Made by a program: the position numbers and the translations under genes
From: Lysobacter sp. K5869
Lineage (GTDB): Bacteria > Pseudomonadota > Gammaproteobacteria > Xanthomonadales > Xanthomonadaceae
NCBI RefSeq assembly: GCF_018847975.1
Contig: NZ_CP072597.1
Coordinates: 2,271,001-2,335,000 of the forward strand
Direction of reading: 5' to 3'
Length of the DNA: 64,000 nucleotides
Shown here: in pieces, positions 56,467-64,000 of the stretch
How the letters are laid out: every line of letters begins with the position of its first letter
Numbering within the stretch: position 1 is the first letter of the stretch
The notes under the pieces: model-generated
Database searches by the model: none
The model's input: the letters and a program-made list of their open reading frames with translations, nothing else
Told to the model about the DNA's origin: nothing

Positions 56467-57419
56467 CGGAGACCCGCGCCGACAAGGTGCAGGCGCTGAT
56501 CCTGGTCGTGCTGCTGCACGGCCTGCTGATCGCGGCGCTGATCGTCAGCGCGCTGCTCAACTGGAACAGCGCGGCGGTGTCGGCCGCCGGTTCGCCGGTG
56601 GCGACCGAATTGGCCGAGATGAGCGATCTGTCGGCGGCGATGCAGCGCACCCTGCGCAGCAAGGTCGAGCCGATCAAGCAGCCGCAGCCCGAGCCGGTGC
56701 CCGAGGATTCCGAACCGCTGCCGCAGCCCATCGCCGAACCCAAGCCGCAGGACGCGGTCTCGCCGCAGCAGCAATCGCCGCAGGATTTCGTCCCGGTGCC
56801 CGACACCACCAGCCAGGAGCAGGTGGTGGATACGCCGACGCCGAATCCGGCCGAGGAAAAGATGGTGCAGGAGGCCAAGGCGCGCCAGGAGCAGGTCGAT
56901 CTGACCGAGCAGAAGCGTCAAGAAGAGGCGCAGCAGAAGCAGCGTCTGGCCGAGCAGCAGGACGCCGAACGCCAGAAGAAGCTCGAGGACATCCGCCGCG
57001 AGCGCGCGCGCTTGCAGCGCGAGCAGAACCTGGCCGAGCAGAAGCTGCAGCAGCTCGCCGACCGCCGCGCCACCCAGGCCAGCCAGACCGCCGCGACCAG
57101 CGCGCCGGCGCCGGCCGGCAATCAAGGCGCCGATACCGGCTTGCTGGCGCGCTATCAGGCGGCGCTGCAGTCGGCGATCAAGGCCAAGTGGACGCGCCCG
57201 GATTCGGTGCCGCTCGGCGCGGCCTGCAAGCTCAACATCCGCCAGTTGCCGGGCGGGCAGGTGATCGCGGTCGAAGTGATCGAGCCCTGCGCTTACGACG
57301 AAGCCGGCCGGCGCTCGGTCGAGGCCGCCGTGCTCAAGGCCCAGCCCTTGCCGTACGCTGGGTTCGAGAGCGTGTTCCAGCGCACCCTCAACCTCAATTT
57401 CCGCGCCGAGGACCGCTGA
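56463..57419 (+). CDS. tolA: Cell-envelope integrity protein TolA
   Basis: A 318-residue protein with one membrane anchor (about 10-33, ALILVVLLHGLLIAALIVSALL, including the SHLS-like HG motif that contacts TolQ). A proline/glutamine-rich segment runs to about 130, then a long coiled coil rich in Glu/Gln/Arg/Lys (EEKMVQEAKARQEQVDLTEQKRQEEAQQ..., about 135-205), and domain III (about 225-318, LLARYQAALQSAIKAKW to LNLNFRAEDR). Domain III binds TolB/Pal and colicin or phage proteins. Two cysteines in domain III (CKLN, EPCAYD) form the usual disulfide. Stop overlaps the next gene's start. Confidence 0.93.
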   Translation: MTETRADKVQALILVVLLHGLLIAALIVSALLNWNSAAVSAAGSPVATELAEMSDLSAAMQRTLRSKVEPIKQPQPEPVPEDSEPLPQPIAEPKPQDAVSPQQQSPQDFVPVPDTTSQEQVVDTPTPNPAEEKMVQEAKARQEQVDLTEQKRQEEAQQKQRLAEQQDAERQKKLEDIRRERARLQREQNLAEQKLQQLADRRATQASQTAATSAPAPAGNQGADTGLLARYQAALQSAIKAKWTRPDSVPLGAACKLNIRQLPGGQVIAVEVIEPCAYDEAGRRSVEAAVLKAQPLPYAGFESVFQRTLNLNFRAEDR

Positions 57420-57880
57420 TGCGCCGCCCGTTCCGCCGCCTCCCGCTCGCCGGCCTCGCCTTGGCCGCGGCCCTGGCCGCCGCGCCCGCCGGCGCGGCCA
57501 ACACCGAAATCGGCCGCGCCTGCGACAGCCCCGAGCATTGCCTGCCGCAGAACCAGCTGCGTTATTACGAGCTGCTGCGCCAAGCCATCGGCCAACACTG
57601 GACCCCGCCGTCCAGCGCCGCCGCCGACAGCGTCTGCACGCTCGAACTCAACCAGAGCCCCGGCGGCGCGGTGACCTCGGTGCGCGCGATCGAGCCCTGC
57701 GGCCTCGACGCCGCCGGCCGCGACACCTTGCTGGCCGCGGTCCGCGCCGCCAGCCCGCTGCCGTACCAGGGCTACCAACAAGTGTTCAAACCGCGGCTGC
57801 GGCTGGCCGTGCACGTGCCTGAACCGGACGAGCGCGAAGGCCGGGTCAAGCGCTGGTGGCGGCAGGTGCGCGAGCGCTGA
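57419..57880 (+). CDS. Free-standing periplasmic TolA domain III-like protein
   Basis: A 153-residue protein with a signal peptide (MRRPFRRLPLAGLALAAALAAAPAGAA) and no coiled coil. Its mature part aligns by eye with TolA domain III of the preceding gene: RYYELLRQAIGQHWTPP, VCTLELNQSPGGAVTSVRAIEPCGLDAAGRDTLLAAVRAASPLPYQGYQQVFKPRLRLAV against the TolA region ending in LPYAGFESVFQRTLNLNF. The domain cysteine pair is kept (VCTL, EPCG), and there is an additional pair (RACDSPEHC) near the N-terminus. The start overlaps the tolA stop (TGATG), so it is cotranscribed. It may compete with or assist TolA in contacting TolB/Pal; this is inference. Confidence 0.85.
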   Translation: MRRPFRRLPLAGLALAAALAAAPAGAANTEIGRACDSPEHCLPQNQLRYYELLRQAIGQHWTPPSSAAADSVCTLELNQSPGGAVTSVRAIEPCGLDAAGRDTLLAAVRAASPLPYQGYQQVFKPRLRLAVHVPEPDEREGRVKRWWRQVRER

Positions 57881-58118
57881 GCCCCGCGCGCCTTGCCGGC
57901 TCGGGCGGTCCGCCCGGCGGCCGGGCCGCCTGCCCGAGCAGGGCGAAGGCTGCCCGATAGCGTCGTTCGCGGCGCTTTTTGCGCGCCGTTGCCCACCGCA
58001 CGGGCGCCGATAACACTTCGATACGCAAATTGACGCCGGGTTTTGAGCCCACGTTCACCCAGCAGCGTTAACAATGCCGAACCTGAACAAACCCCCGTTG
58101 GATCTTCACGGAGTGCCG

Positions 58119-59438
58119 ATGAAACGACCCTTGCGCTGGCTGGCCACGCTGCTCGCCGTTCTGCTCCCCCTCGCCGCATCGGCCCAGCAGAAGGGGTTGG
58201 AGATCGACATCGTCGGCGGCCTGGCCTCGGCCACCCCCATCGCCACCGTGCCCATGCCCTACCAGGGCGGCGGCGCGGCCCCGCCGACCGACATCGCCGA
58301 AGTGGTCCGCAACGACCTCAACCGTTCCGGCCAGTTCCGCGGCCTGCCGGTCGAGCAGATGACCGCCAAGCCGAGCCGCGGCAGCGAAATCAGCTTCCCC
58401 GACTGGCGCGCGCTCAACCAGGACTACATCGTGGTCGGCCGCGTCCTCGACGCCGGCGCCGGCAGCTACCGGGTCGAGTACGAGCTGTACGACGTGGGCA
58501 AGCAGCAGCGCCTGCTCGGCTTCGCCCTGACCGCGCGCGCCAACGCCATGCGCGACGTCGCCCATCAGATCGCCGACGCGGTGTACGAGAAGATCACCGG
58601 CGTGCGCGGCGCGTTCTTCACCCGCATCGCCTACGTCACCGCCACCGGCACCGGCCGCGGCAGCAACTACGCGCTGATGGTGGCCGACTCCGACGGCTAC
58701 AACCCGCAGACCGTGGTGCGCTCGCCCGAGCCGCTGCTGTCGCCGTCGTGGAGCCCGGACGGCAACCGTCTGGCCTATGTGAGCTTCGAGGGCGGCAATT
58801 CTTCGATCTACATCCAGAACATCGGCACCGGCAGCCGCGAACTGGTCGCCAAGTTCCGCGGCATCAACGGCGCCCCCGCGTTCTCGCCCGACGGCCGCCG
58901 CCTCGCCCTGACCCTGTCGCGCAGCGGCAACCCCGAGATCTACGTGATGGACCTGGGCAGCAAGGCGCTGACCCAGCTGACCAACCATTTCGGCATCGAC
59001 ACCGAGCCGACCTGGTCGGCCGACGGCTCCAAGATCTATTTCACCTCCGACCGCGGCGGCAAGCCGCAGATCTACTCGGTCGCGGCCAGCGGCGGCAGCG
59101 CCACCCGGGTGACCTTCCAGGGCAGCTACAACGCCAGCGCCAGCGTGTCCTTCGACGGCAAGAAGATCGCCACCGCCCAGGGCGCCGGCAACACCTACCG
59201 GATCGCGGTGATGGATTCCAGCACCGGCGGCGCCCTGTGGAGCACCCTGTCGCCGGGCTCGCTGGACGAATCGCCGAGCTTTGCCCCGAACGCCTCCATG
59301 ATCATTTATGCTGCGCGCGAAGGACGCCGTGGCGTGCTCTATGCCGTTTCCGCCGATGCCCGGGTGCGCCAGCGCCTGGTGCTCGCCGACGGCGACGTGC
59401 GCGAACCGGCCTGGGGGCCCTACCGCCTGCCGCGCTGA
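58119..59438 (+). CDS. tolB: Tol-Pal system beta-propeller protein TolB
   Basis: A 439-residue periplasmic protein. A signal peptide ends at SASAQQ ([16 protein letters not shown]). The N-terminal TolB domain (25-160, [24 protein letters not shown], with [16 protein letters not shown]) is followed by a six-bladed propeller whose blades carry the [29 protein letters not shown] and [18 protein letters not shown] motifs. The mature N-terminus binds TolA domain III, and the propeller binds Pal. GGAG precedes the ATG at 58119; an in-frame ATG 45 bases upstream is not preferred. Confidence 0.96.
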   Translation: MKRPLRWLATLLAVLLPLAASAQQKGLEIDIVGGLASATPIATVPMPYQGGGAAPPTDIAEVVRNDLNRSGQFRGLPVEQMTAKPSRGSEISFPDWRALNQDYIVVGRVLDAGAGSYRVEYELYDVGKQQRLLGFALTARANAMRDVAHQIADAVYEKITGVRGAFFTRIAYVTATGTGRGSNYALMVADSDGYNPQTVVRSPEPLLSPSWSPDGNRLAYVSFEGGNSSIYIQNIGTGSRELVAKFRGINGAPAFSPDGRRLALTLSRSGNPEIYVMDLGSKALTQLTNHFGIDTEPTWSADGSKIYFTSDRGGKPQIYSVAASGGSATRVTFQGSYNASASVSFDGKKIATAQGAGNTYRIAVMDSSTGGALWSTLSPGSLDESPSFAPNASMIIYAAREGRRGVLYAVSADARVRQRLVLADGDVREPAWGPYRLPR

Positions 59439-59551
59439 TGCGCCGGGCAGCCCCCGAGCGCCGGCTTTAGCCGAAAACAGCGCCAGAACAACGCCTGCGA
59501 CACTCCCCGAACGACTCCTGCCCCACGTTACAAACTGACGAGGAATACCCC

Positions 59552-60076
59552 ATGAACAACGCTGCCCGCATCTTGCTCGTCGCCGTGCTCTGCACCGCGG
59601 CCGTCGCCTGCTCGAAGAAGGTCAAGGAAAAGCCGGTCGATCAAGGCACCGGCCCGACCACCACCACCCAGCCGGGCGGCGACACCGGCCCGGTCGCCTC
59701 GGGCGCCTACGGCCCGAACGACCTGGACACCGACGCCTGCCTGCGCCAGCGCGTGGTCTACTTCGACCTCGACCAGGATTCGCTGAAGCCGGAATTCCAG
59801 GCCATCGTCGGCTGCCACGCCAAGTACCTGCGCGACCGTCCGTCCTCGCGCATGACCCTGGAAGGCAACGCCGACGAGCGCGGCAGCCGCGAGTACAACC
59901 TGGGTCTGGGCGAGCGCCGCGGCAATGCCGTGTCGTCGGCCATCCAGGCCAACGGCGGTTCGGGCAGCCAGATCACCGTCGTGTCCTACGGCGAAGAGCG
60001 TCCGGTCTGCACCGACTCGAACGAAGATTGCTGGGCCAAGAACCGCCGCGTCGAGATCGTCTACACCGCCAAGTAA
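59552..60076 (+). CDS. pal: Peptidoglycan-associated outer-membrane lipoprotein Pal
   Basis: A 174-residue lipoprotein. Lipobox AVAC puts the modified cysteine at 20. A Thr/Gly-rich linker leads to an OmpA-type domain with VVYFDLDQDSLKPEFQAIV, the diaminopimelate-binding GNADERGSREYNLGLGERR and the terminal KNRRVEIVY. It anchors the outer membrane to peptidoglycan. An added disulfide-like pair (CTDSNEDC) occurs near the end, a feature of the xanthomonad version. GAGGA ribosome site. Confidence 0.96.
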   Translation: MNNAARILLVAVLCTAAVACSKKVKEKPVDQGTGPTTTTQPGGDTGPVASGAYGPNDLDTDACLRQRVVYFDLDQDSLKPEFQAIVGCHAKYLRDRPSSRMTLEGNADERGSREYNLGLGERRGNAVSSAIQANGGSGSQITVVSYGEERPVCTDSNEDCWAKNRRVEIVYTAK

Positions 60077-60122
60077 TCGCGGCCAGACTTTCCCGAGCAA
60101 CCCAGACGAAGGCTGATCAGCG

Positions 60123-60953
60123 ATGCGGAAGTTCGCAGAGCGTAAGTTCGCACTAGCCTTGGCAGTCGTGGCGGCCCTCGCGGCCGCCACGCCCGCTTTC
60201 GCTCAGCGCGCGAGCCTGGCCGACCGGGTCGCGACGCTGGAGCAGCGCGCGTCCGACAACCAGGCCAACATGGACCTGCTCAACCAGGTCAACCAGCTCA
60301 AGTCGGAAATGCAGGCCCTGCGCGCGCAGGTCGAGGAATTGCAGCAGCAGAACCGCCAGCTGCAGGAATCGAGCAAGGCCCAGTACCTGGATACCGACAA
60401 CCGTCTCAACCGGCTCGAAAGCGGCGCGCCCGCCGCCGCCGCGCCGGGGCCGCAAGCGGCCGCCAAGCCTTCGCCGCCGCCCGCGGCGGCGAAGCCCGCG
60501 GCGACGGTGAAGGACACCCCGCCCAGCGTGCACGGCGACCCGGGCCTGCTGGCCCAGAGCGGCGACGAACGCGCGGCGTACGACGCCGCCTTCAACGAGC
60601 TCAAGGCCGGCCAGTACGTCGAGTCGGCGCGCCTGTTCCAGGATTTCCTGGCCGCGCACCCGAACGGCACCTACACGCCCAACGCGCTGTATTGGCTGGG
60701 CGAGAGCTATTACGTCACCCAGAACTATCAGCTCGCGCAGGAGCAGTTCCAGAGCCTGCTCGACCGCTACCCGACCCACGACAAGGCCGCCGGGGCCCTG
60801 CTCAAGGTCGGTCTGGCCCAGTTCGGGCTGAAACAGGTCGACGCCGCCGAGCGCACGCTCGCCGACGTGGCCAACCGGTATCCCGGTACCGACGCCGCGC
60901 GCACGGCCGCCGATCGCCTCAACGCGATCCAGCTGAGCCGGCTGCGCAACTGA
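60123..60953 (+). CDS. cpoB: Cell division coordinator CpoB (YbgF)
   Basis: A 276-residue periplasmic protein. Signal peptide (to ATPAFAQ), an N-terminal trimeric coiled coil (about 30-100, DRVATLEQRASDNQANMDLLNQVNQLKSEMQALRAQVEE...), an Ala/Pro linker (100-140), and a C-terminal tetratricopeptide domain (about 148-270, AYDAAFNELKAGQYVESARLFQDFLAAHPNGTYTPNALYWLGESYY and two further repeats). CpoB couples Tol-Pal with peptidoglycan synthesis during constriction. It follows pal by 46 bases, and queE starts 8 bases after it. Confidence 0.94.
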   Translation: MRKFAERKFALALAVVAALAAATPAFAQRASLADRVATLEQRASDNQANMDLLNQVNQLKSEMQALRAQVEELQQQNRQLQESSKAQYLDTDNRLNRLESGAPAAAAPGPQAAAKPSPPPAAAKPAATVKDTPPSVHGDPGLLAQSGDERAAYDAAFNELKAGQYVESARLFQDFLAAHPNGTYTPNALYWLGESYYVTQNYQLAQEQFQSLLDRYPTHDKAAGALLKVGLAQFGLKQVDAAERTLADVANRYPGTDAARTAADRLNAIQLSRLRN

Positions 60954-60961
60954 GTCCCGTC

Positions 60962-61639
60962 ATGAACGCCGTTGTCTCCGAGACGGCCGCAGCGCCGTCC
61001 GAGCGCCTGCGGCTGACCGAAATCTTCCTGTCGCTGCAGGGCGAATCCGACAGCATCGGCTGGCCCACGGTGTTCGTGCGCCTGACCGGCTGCCCGCTGC
61101 GCTGCCAGTACTGCGACACCGCCTACGCCTTCCACGGCGGCGAGTGGTGGACGTTCGAGTCGATCCTGGCCGAGGTCGCCCAATACGGCGCCCGCCACGT
61201 CTGCGTGACCGGCGGCGAGCCGCTGGCGCAGAAGCGCTGCATCGAATTGCTCAAGCGCCTGTGCGACGCCGGCTACGAGGTCTCGCTGGAGACCTCCGGC
61301 GCGATCGACATCGGCCCGGTCGATCCGCGCGTGTCGCGCGTGCTCGACATCAAGACCCCCGATTCGCAGGAAGCGCACCGCAACCTGTGGAGCAACCTGC
61401 CGCTGCTCACCGCGCGCGACCAGATCAAGTTCGTGATCTGCAGCCGCGAGGACTACGAGTGGTCCAAGGCGATCGTCGCCGAGCATGGGCTGAGCGCGAT
61501 CTGCGCGGTGATGTTCTCGCCGAGCTTCCATCAGGTGCGGCCGCGCGATCTGGCCGATTGGATCGTCGCCGATCGCTTGCCGGTGCGGTTCCAGCTGCAA
61601 CTGCACAAGATCCTCTGGGACGACGAGCCCGGCCGTTGA
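60962..61639 (+). CDS. queE: 7-carboxy-7-deazaguanine synthase QueE
   Basis: A 225-residue radical SAM enzyme that converts 6-carboxytetrahydropterin to 7-carboxy-7-deazaguanine for queuosine. After IFLSLQGESDSIGWPTVFVRLTG, the cluster motif Cys44-x3-Cys48-x2-Cys51 (CPLRCQYC) is visible, followed by CVTGGEPLAQ (SAM contact) and LDIKTP. Size and motif spacing are standard for the QueE subgroup with intact CX3CX2C. It starts with ATG eight bases after cpoB, and queC lies 173 bases downstream. Confidence 0.95.
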   Translation: MNAVVSETAAAPSERLRLTEIFLSLQGESDSIGWPTVFVRLTGCPLRCQYCDTAYAFHGGEWWTFESILAEVAQYGARHVCVTGGEPLAQKRCIELLKRLCDAGYEVSLETSGAIDIGPVDPRVSRVLDIKTPDSQEAHRNLWSNLPLLTARDQIKFVICSREDYEWSKAIVAEHGLSAICAVMFSPSFHQVRPRDLADWIVADRLPVRFQLQLHKILWDDEPGR

Positions 61640-61812
61640 GCCGCCGCGCGCGATGGCCGTAGGGCCGCGCGCGCATCGCGTCCCGCGCGAACGCCGGCGA
61701 TGCCGCGCCGCTCCCCGCACTCGCCGCCCCGCGTCCGCCCGCGGACCGACGGCCAAACCCCGCAAGCCCGCCTGCGGTAGCCTTGCCCGATCATCAAAGT
61801 CGAAGAATCGCC

Positions 61813-62511
61813 ATGAAGAAAGCCGTCGTCCTCGTTTCCGGAGGCATGGACTCCGCCGTCGTCGTCGCCATCGCGCGCGAGCAAGGCTTCCTCGTGCACG
61901 CGCTGAGCGTGCGCTACGGCCAGCGCCACACCTCCGAACTCGACGCCGCCGCGCGCATCGCCGAATCGATGGGCGCGGCCGCGCACAAGACCGTCAGCGT
62001 CGACCTGCGCAGCATCGGCGGCTCGGCACTGACCGACGAGAGCATCCAGGTGCCGCTCGACGACGACGGCCACGCCATCGGCCAGGACGCGGCCAAGGAC
62101 GCGATCCCGGTCACCTACGTGCCGGCGCGCAACACCATCATGCTGTCGATCGCGCTGGGCTGGGCCGAAGTGCTGGGCGCCAACGACATCTTCTGCGGCG
62201 TCAACGCGGTGGACTACTCCGGCTATCCCGACTGCCGCCCCGAATTCGTCGAGGCCTTCGAGCGGCTGGCCAACCTCGCCACCAAGGCCGGCGTCGAGGG
62301 CGCGGGCCTGCGCGTGCGGGCGCCGCTGCAGTTCCTGAGCAAGGCCGACATCGTCCGCGAAGGCGTGCGCCTGGGCGTGGACTTCGCCCAGACCGTGTCC
62401 TGCTACAAGGCCGACGACGCCGGCCGCGCCTGCGGCCACTGCGACGCCTGCCGCCTGCGCGCCGAGGGCTTCCACGCCGCCGGCGTGCCCGATCCCACCC
62501 GCTACGTCTGA
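61813..62511 (+). CDS. queC: 7-cyano-7-deazaguanine synthase QueC
   Basis: A 232-residue ATP-dependent PP-loop enzyme that turns carboxydeazaguanine into preQ0. The PP-loop SGGMDS is at 9-14. The zinc-binding cysteines lie in [21 protein letters not shown] near the C-terminus. [30 protein letters not shown] is diagnostic. I chose the ATG at 61813 ([11 protein letters not shown]), ten codons after an alternative start. With QueE it completes the preQ0 step; QueD/QueF are not in this window. Confidence 0.96.
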   Translation: MKKAVVLVSGGMDSAVVVAIAREQGFLVHALSVRYGQRHTSELDAAARIAESMGAAAHKTVSVDLRSIGGSALTDESIQVPLDDDGHAIGQDAAKDAIPVTYVPARNTIMLSIALGWAEVLGANDIFCGVNAVDYSGYPDCRPEFVEAFERLANLATKAGVEGAGLRVRAPLQFLSKADIVREGVRLGVDFAQTVSCYKADDAGRACGHCDACRLRAEGFHAAGVPDPTRYV

Positions 62512-62530
62512 ACGCGCGCGGGGCGGGGGC

Positions 62531-62560
62531 CTGACGGCCGGCCCCCTCCTGGGCTAGAAT
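62531..62560 (+). promoter_or_regulatory. Sigma-70-type promoter of tRNA-Lys
   Basis: Near-consensus -10 TAGAAT at 62555-62560 and -35 CTGACG at 62531-62536, spaced by 18 bases, with a GC-rich discriminator (GCCCGG) as is common for stringently controlled stable-RNA promoters. Transcription would start about 25 bases before the tRNA. Confidence 0.65.
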
Positions 62561-62590
62561 GCCCGGCTCCGGCGCGTCCGGACACGTTTT

Positions 62591-62666
62591 GGGTCGTTAG
62601 CTCAGTCGGTAGAGCATCGGACTTTTAATCCGCTGGTCGATGGTTCGAATCCATCACGACCCACCA
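62591..62666 (+). tRNA. tRNA-Lys (UUU)
   Basis: A 76-base cloverleaf: acceptor stem GGGTCGT/ACGACCC, D arm TAGCTCAGTCGGTAGAG, anticodon loop CTTTTAA with anticodon TTT at 62624-62626, T arm GGTTCGAATCC, and an encoded CCA end. No intron. The GC-rich core chromosome ends at this gene; the following DNA is compositionally different. Confidence 0.97.
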
Positions 62667-62773
62667 GTCTCTTGCGGGCGAACCGCGTCTCTCCCCACGT
62701 CCCCTCACGAAAACGCCTCTTTTCTGGCCTTTCGTCCTCGGCCTGTGGACTTGTCAAATATCCACAGCCCCTG

Positions 62774-62800
62774 ATTTGGCGAAAATTTCGCCAAATTTTC
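62774..62800 (+). terminator. Palindrome with T-tail after tRNA-Lys
   Basis: ATTTGGCGAAA (62774-62784) and its exact complement (62786-62796) are separated by one base and followed by TTTTC. As RNA this gives a nine-bp stem with a five-base loop and U-tail, a plausible tRNA terminator; the 23-base near-perfect symmetry could also be a repressor site. A weaker palindrome (CTGTGGA..TCCACAG, 62743-62767) lies just upstream. No gene is seen in 62667-62951. Confidence 0.5.
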
Positions 62801-62951
62801 TCCGCTTTCTCCCCTCCTGTGGACTGCCGACCAGTGGATTGGTTTTCGGGATCTTACGGATCAATGGGTTACGGCTGGTCTTTTCAACGAGTCTTATCGC
62901 GATCAAGGCGGCCTGATGGATTCGAAATGGCGACCAGCCTGATCGTGTGCA

Positions 62952-63254
62952 TCACGAGCGTTCACGGAGAGCCCGCAATTGGCTTTCCGCTTCGCGGGGA
63001 CGCACTCCCACAACAAGGTAGAACCCTAATTCTGGTAGCAAATCCGTAGTGCCATCGGCCTTGTCTATCTCTAGCACTACATTTTTTTCGGAGTGCGAGG
63101 GTCGGTGCGGGTTAATGCTCGGTGCCTCGGAGCCCACGTACCGCAGTCGCGCCGAGCGAAACAAGGAATGGATTTCAGCCACGGTCAAGTCGATGCCTGG
63201 CCCAGATTGCGTATCGGGTCGCAGCCCGTCTTTTGAAAACCACATGATCGCCAC
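62952..63254 (-). CDS. Conserved hypothetical protein on low-GC island
   Basis: A 100-residue soluble protein with MWFSKDGLRPDTQSGPGIDLTVAEIHSLF at the start and KNVVLEIDKADG...LPELGFYLVVGV near the end. It resembles short conserved hypothetical proteins scattered in bacterial genomes that begin MWFSKDG-RP. I know no function. It starts with GTG at 63254, preceded by AGGAG at six bases; a later ATG in frame gives MWFSKDG. It lies 44 bases after the DUF4209-like gene on the same strand, probably cotranscribed. GC content is far lower than in the rest of the window. Confidence 0.75.
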   Translation of the reverse strand: MAIMWFSKDGLRPDTQSGPGIDLTVAEIHSLFRSARLRYVGSEAPSINPHRPSHSEKNVVLEIDKADGTTDLLPELGFYLVVGVRPREAESQLRALRERS

Positions 63255-63298
63255 AGTCGACTCCTAATTGGAGTGTCAGTCTCAAAGGAAGTCACAGC

Positions 63299-64000
63299 TC
63301 AGACCGCTTGATTTAGGCTAGCTAGGTATTCTCTTCCCCACGGAAACATCACTAGCCTCAAGGTCGTCCACCACAAGCGCACAACGCCCACATTCTCGAG
63401 TTCCGCATCGTTAAAGAGTCCATGCGCATAGTTGTTTCTGAGCCGATACCCAGAACTCTCCGTCATTAGAGCTCGAAGTTCCAGCACCAGTCTCGATCCG
63501 AGAATTTCGGCTGCGTCTTGGCTGATGAGCATATCTCCGAGCGTCCGCTCCTTTTCTATGCCGTCGTCGCCAACGGTCAGTGTATTGCGTCCCGCTCTCT
63601 TGAGAAGGTTTCTGACAAAGGGCTCAACTTGCGGGATTAGGTAGGTTCCACACTCGTGCCAATCGGACGTGCAGCCAGCGTAGAGGCCACGCGCCAAGCT
63701 GTATTCGTGGCCCTTCGGGGCGGTTGGGGAGAGATATGCCGCTTCCAAGAACAGCTCGAAGGACGGGGGGTGGCTCGCCGTCATTACTTCCAGTGCGTTG
63801 GGAGCGATCACTTTGGAAAAAAAGTCCAACCGGTGCTCGAGAAGATAGGCGACCATTCGCCGCGTCACATGCTCCTCGTTGTTGATGTCGAACGCGTCTT
63901 CTCTGTCAATAGGATTGCCGCTTCGATCTAGGTGCACTTGGGTGAAAAAGCTTCGGAACACGAACCGTTGCGCGCTCTCAATGGCCTCCTGCCTAATCAT
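63299..64000 (-). CDS. DUF4209-like protein, C-terminal part (truncated by window edge), with HEPN-type motif
   Basis: At least 233 residues of the C-terminal end; the coding frame reaches the edge, so the true start is probably outside. From EHVTRRMVAYLLEHRLDFFSKVIAPNALEVM onward it is helical. FELFLEAAYLSPTAPKGHEYSLARGLYAGCTSDWHECGTYLIPQVEPFVRNLLKRAG and TLGDMLISQD recall DUF4209 proteins, and LRNNYAHGLFND contains the R-N-x3-H pattern of HEPN ribonucleases. The family appears often in genomic islands; HEPN domains are common in toxin and anti-phage systems. The function here is inferred from the motif only. Low GC and codon usage indicate horizontal acquisition. Confidence 0.7.
   Translation of the reverse strand: MIRQEAIESAQRFVFRSFFTQVHLDRSGNPIDREDAFDINNEEHVTRRMVAYLLEHRLDFFSKVIAPNALEVMTASHPPSFELFLEAAYLSPTAPKGHEYSLARGLYAGCTSDWHECGTYLIPQVEPFVRNLLKRAGRNTLTVGDDGIEKERTLGDMLISQDAAEILGSRLVLELRALMTESSGYRLRNNYAHGLFNDAELENVGVVRLWWTTLRLVMFPWGREYLASLNQAV

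Noticed and set aside
62743..62767. DnaA-box-like sequence ATATCCACA near tRNA-Lys
   Set aside because: One mismatch to TTATCCACA, isolated, with no cluster of boxes and no origin genes nearby.
62672..63049. Plus-strand frame of 125 codons after tRNA-Lys
   Set aside because: It runs through the palindromes and overlaps the better-supported minus-strand gene with a clear AGGAG site.
62667..64000. attR copy of the tRNA-Lys 3' end
   Set aside because: I looked for a repeat of GGTTCGAATCCATCACGACC after the tRNA and found none within the window; it may lie beyond.

Overview
The window is very GC-rich (roughly 70% by eye) chromosomal DNA of a gammaproteobacterium of the Xanthomonadaceae/Lysobacteraceae, most likely Lysobacter or a close relative. 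The reasons are the gene orders bamD/rluD/pgeF...clpB and yebC-ruvC-ruvA-kup-ruvB-ybgC-tolQRAB-pal-cpoB-queE-queC-tRNA-Lys, the large TonB-dependent receptors, and many short GTAGGAGCGGCG-type palindromic repeats between genes. This placement is inferred from gene content, not from a database search.

Layout. 1-9.3 kb: the start of bamD (divergent), rluD and pgeF, a secreted protein of unknown function, a DUF4166 protein, a nucleobase-type permease, glyoxalase I and the disaggregase clpB. 9.4-14.1 kb (minus strand): a secreted amidohydrolase and a large TonB-dependent receptor. 14.5-26.7 kb: a cobalamin riboswitch followed by a twelve-gene, mostly overlapping plus-strand run: btuB, two paralogous six-helix membrane proteins of unknown function, cobO, cobB, cbiB, cobC/cobD-type aminotransferase, cobQ, cobU, cobT, an alpha-ribazole phosphatase and cobS. 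It covers corrinoid uptake, amidation, adenosylation and lower-ligand attachment, but no corrin-ring synthesis gene. 26.8-31.1 kb: an AraC/GyrI regulator, a tandem array of 164-bp REP-containing units, yceH and a YbaL/KefB-type antiporter. 31.7-35.1 kb (minus strand): a small RNA-ligase-like nucleotidyltransferase resembling human RLIG1 (C12orf29), and a second TonB receptor closely related to the first. 35.3-43.5 kb: an ABC-F ATPase, a 698-residue secreted protein of unknown function, a CPA2 antiporter, an FmdB-type zinc ribbon and aspS. 43.5-46.2 kb: a GNAT acetyltransferase, a second REP tandem array (about 145-bp units), a doubtful small membrane protein and an alpha/beta hydrolase. 46.3-62.7 kb: yebC, ruvC, ruvA, two tandem kup potassium transporters, a cupin, ruvB, the complete tol-pal cluster with an extra periplasmic TolA-domain-III-like protein, queE, queC and tRNA-Lys(UUU).

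Immediately after the tRNA (from about 62.7 kb) the DNA becomes much less GC-rich, near 50% by eye. It carries two minus-strand genes, a small conserved hypothetical and the C-terminal part of a DUF4209-like protein with an R-x4-H (HEPN-type) motif. This looks like the edge of a tRNA-associated genomic island that continues past the window.

How the parts work together: BtuB, the riboswitch and the cob genes form a corrinoid salvage module in which the two unknown membrane proteins are the best candidates for the missing inner-membrane step. TolQRA-TolB-Pal-CpoB with YbgC form the envelope-constriction machine. RuvABC resolves Holliday junctions. QueE and QueC make preQ0 for queuosine. The strongest leads for undescribed biology are the paired membrane proteins in the B12 operon, the RLIG1-like ligase, the free-standing TolA domain, and the HEPN-like gene at the tRNA-Lys island.
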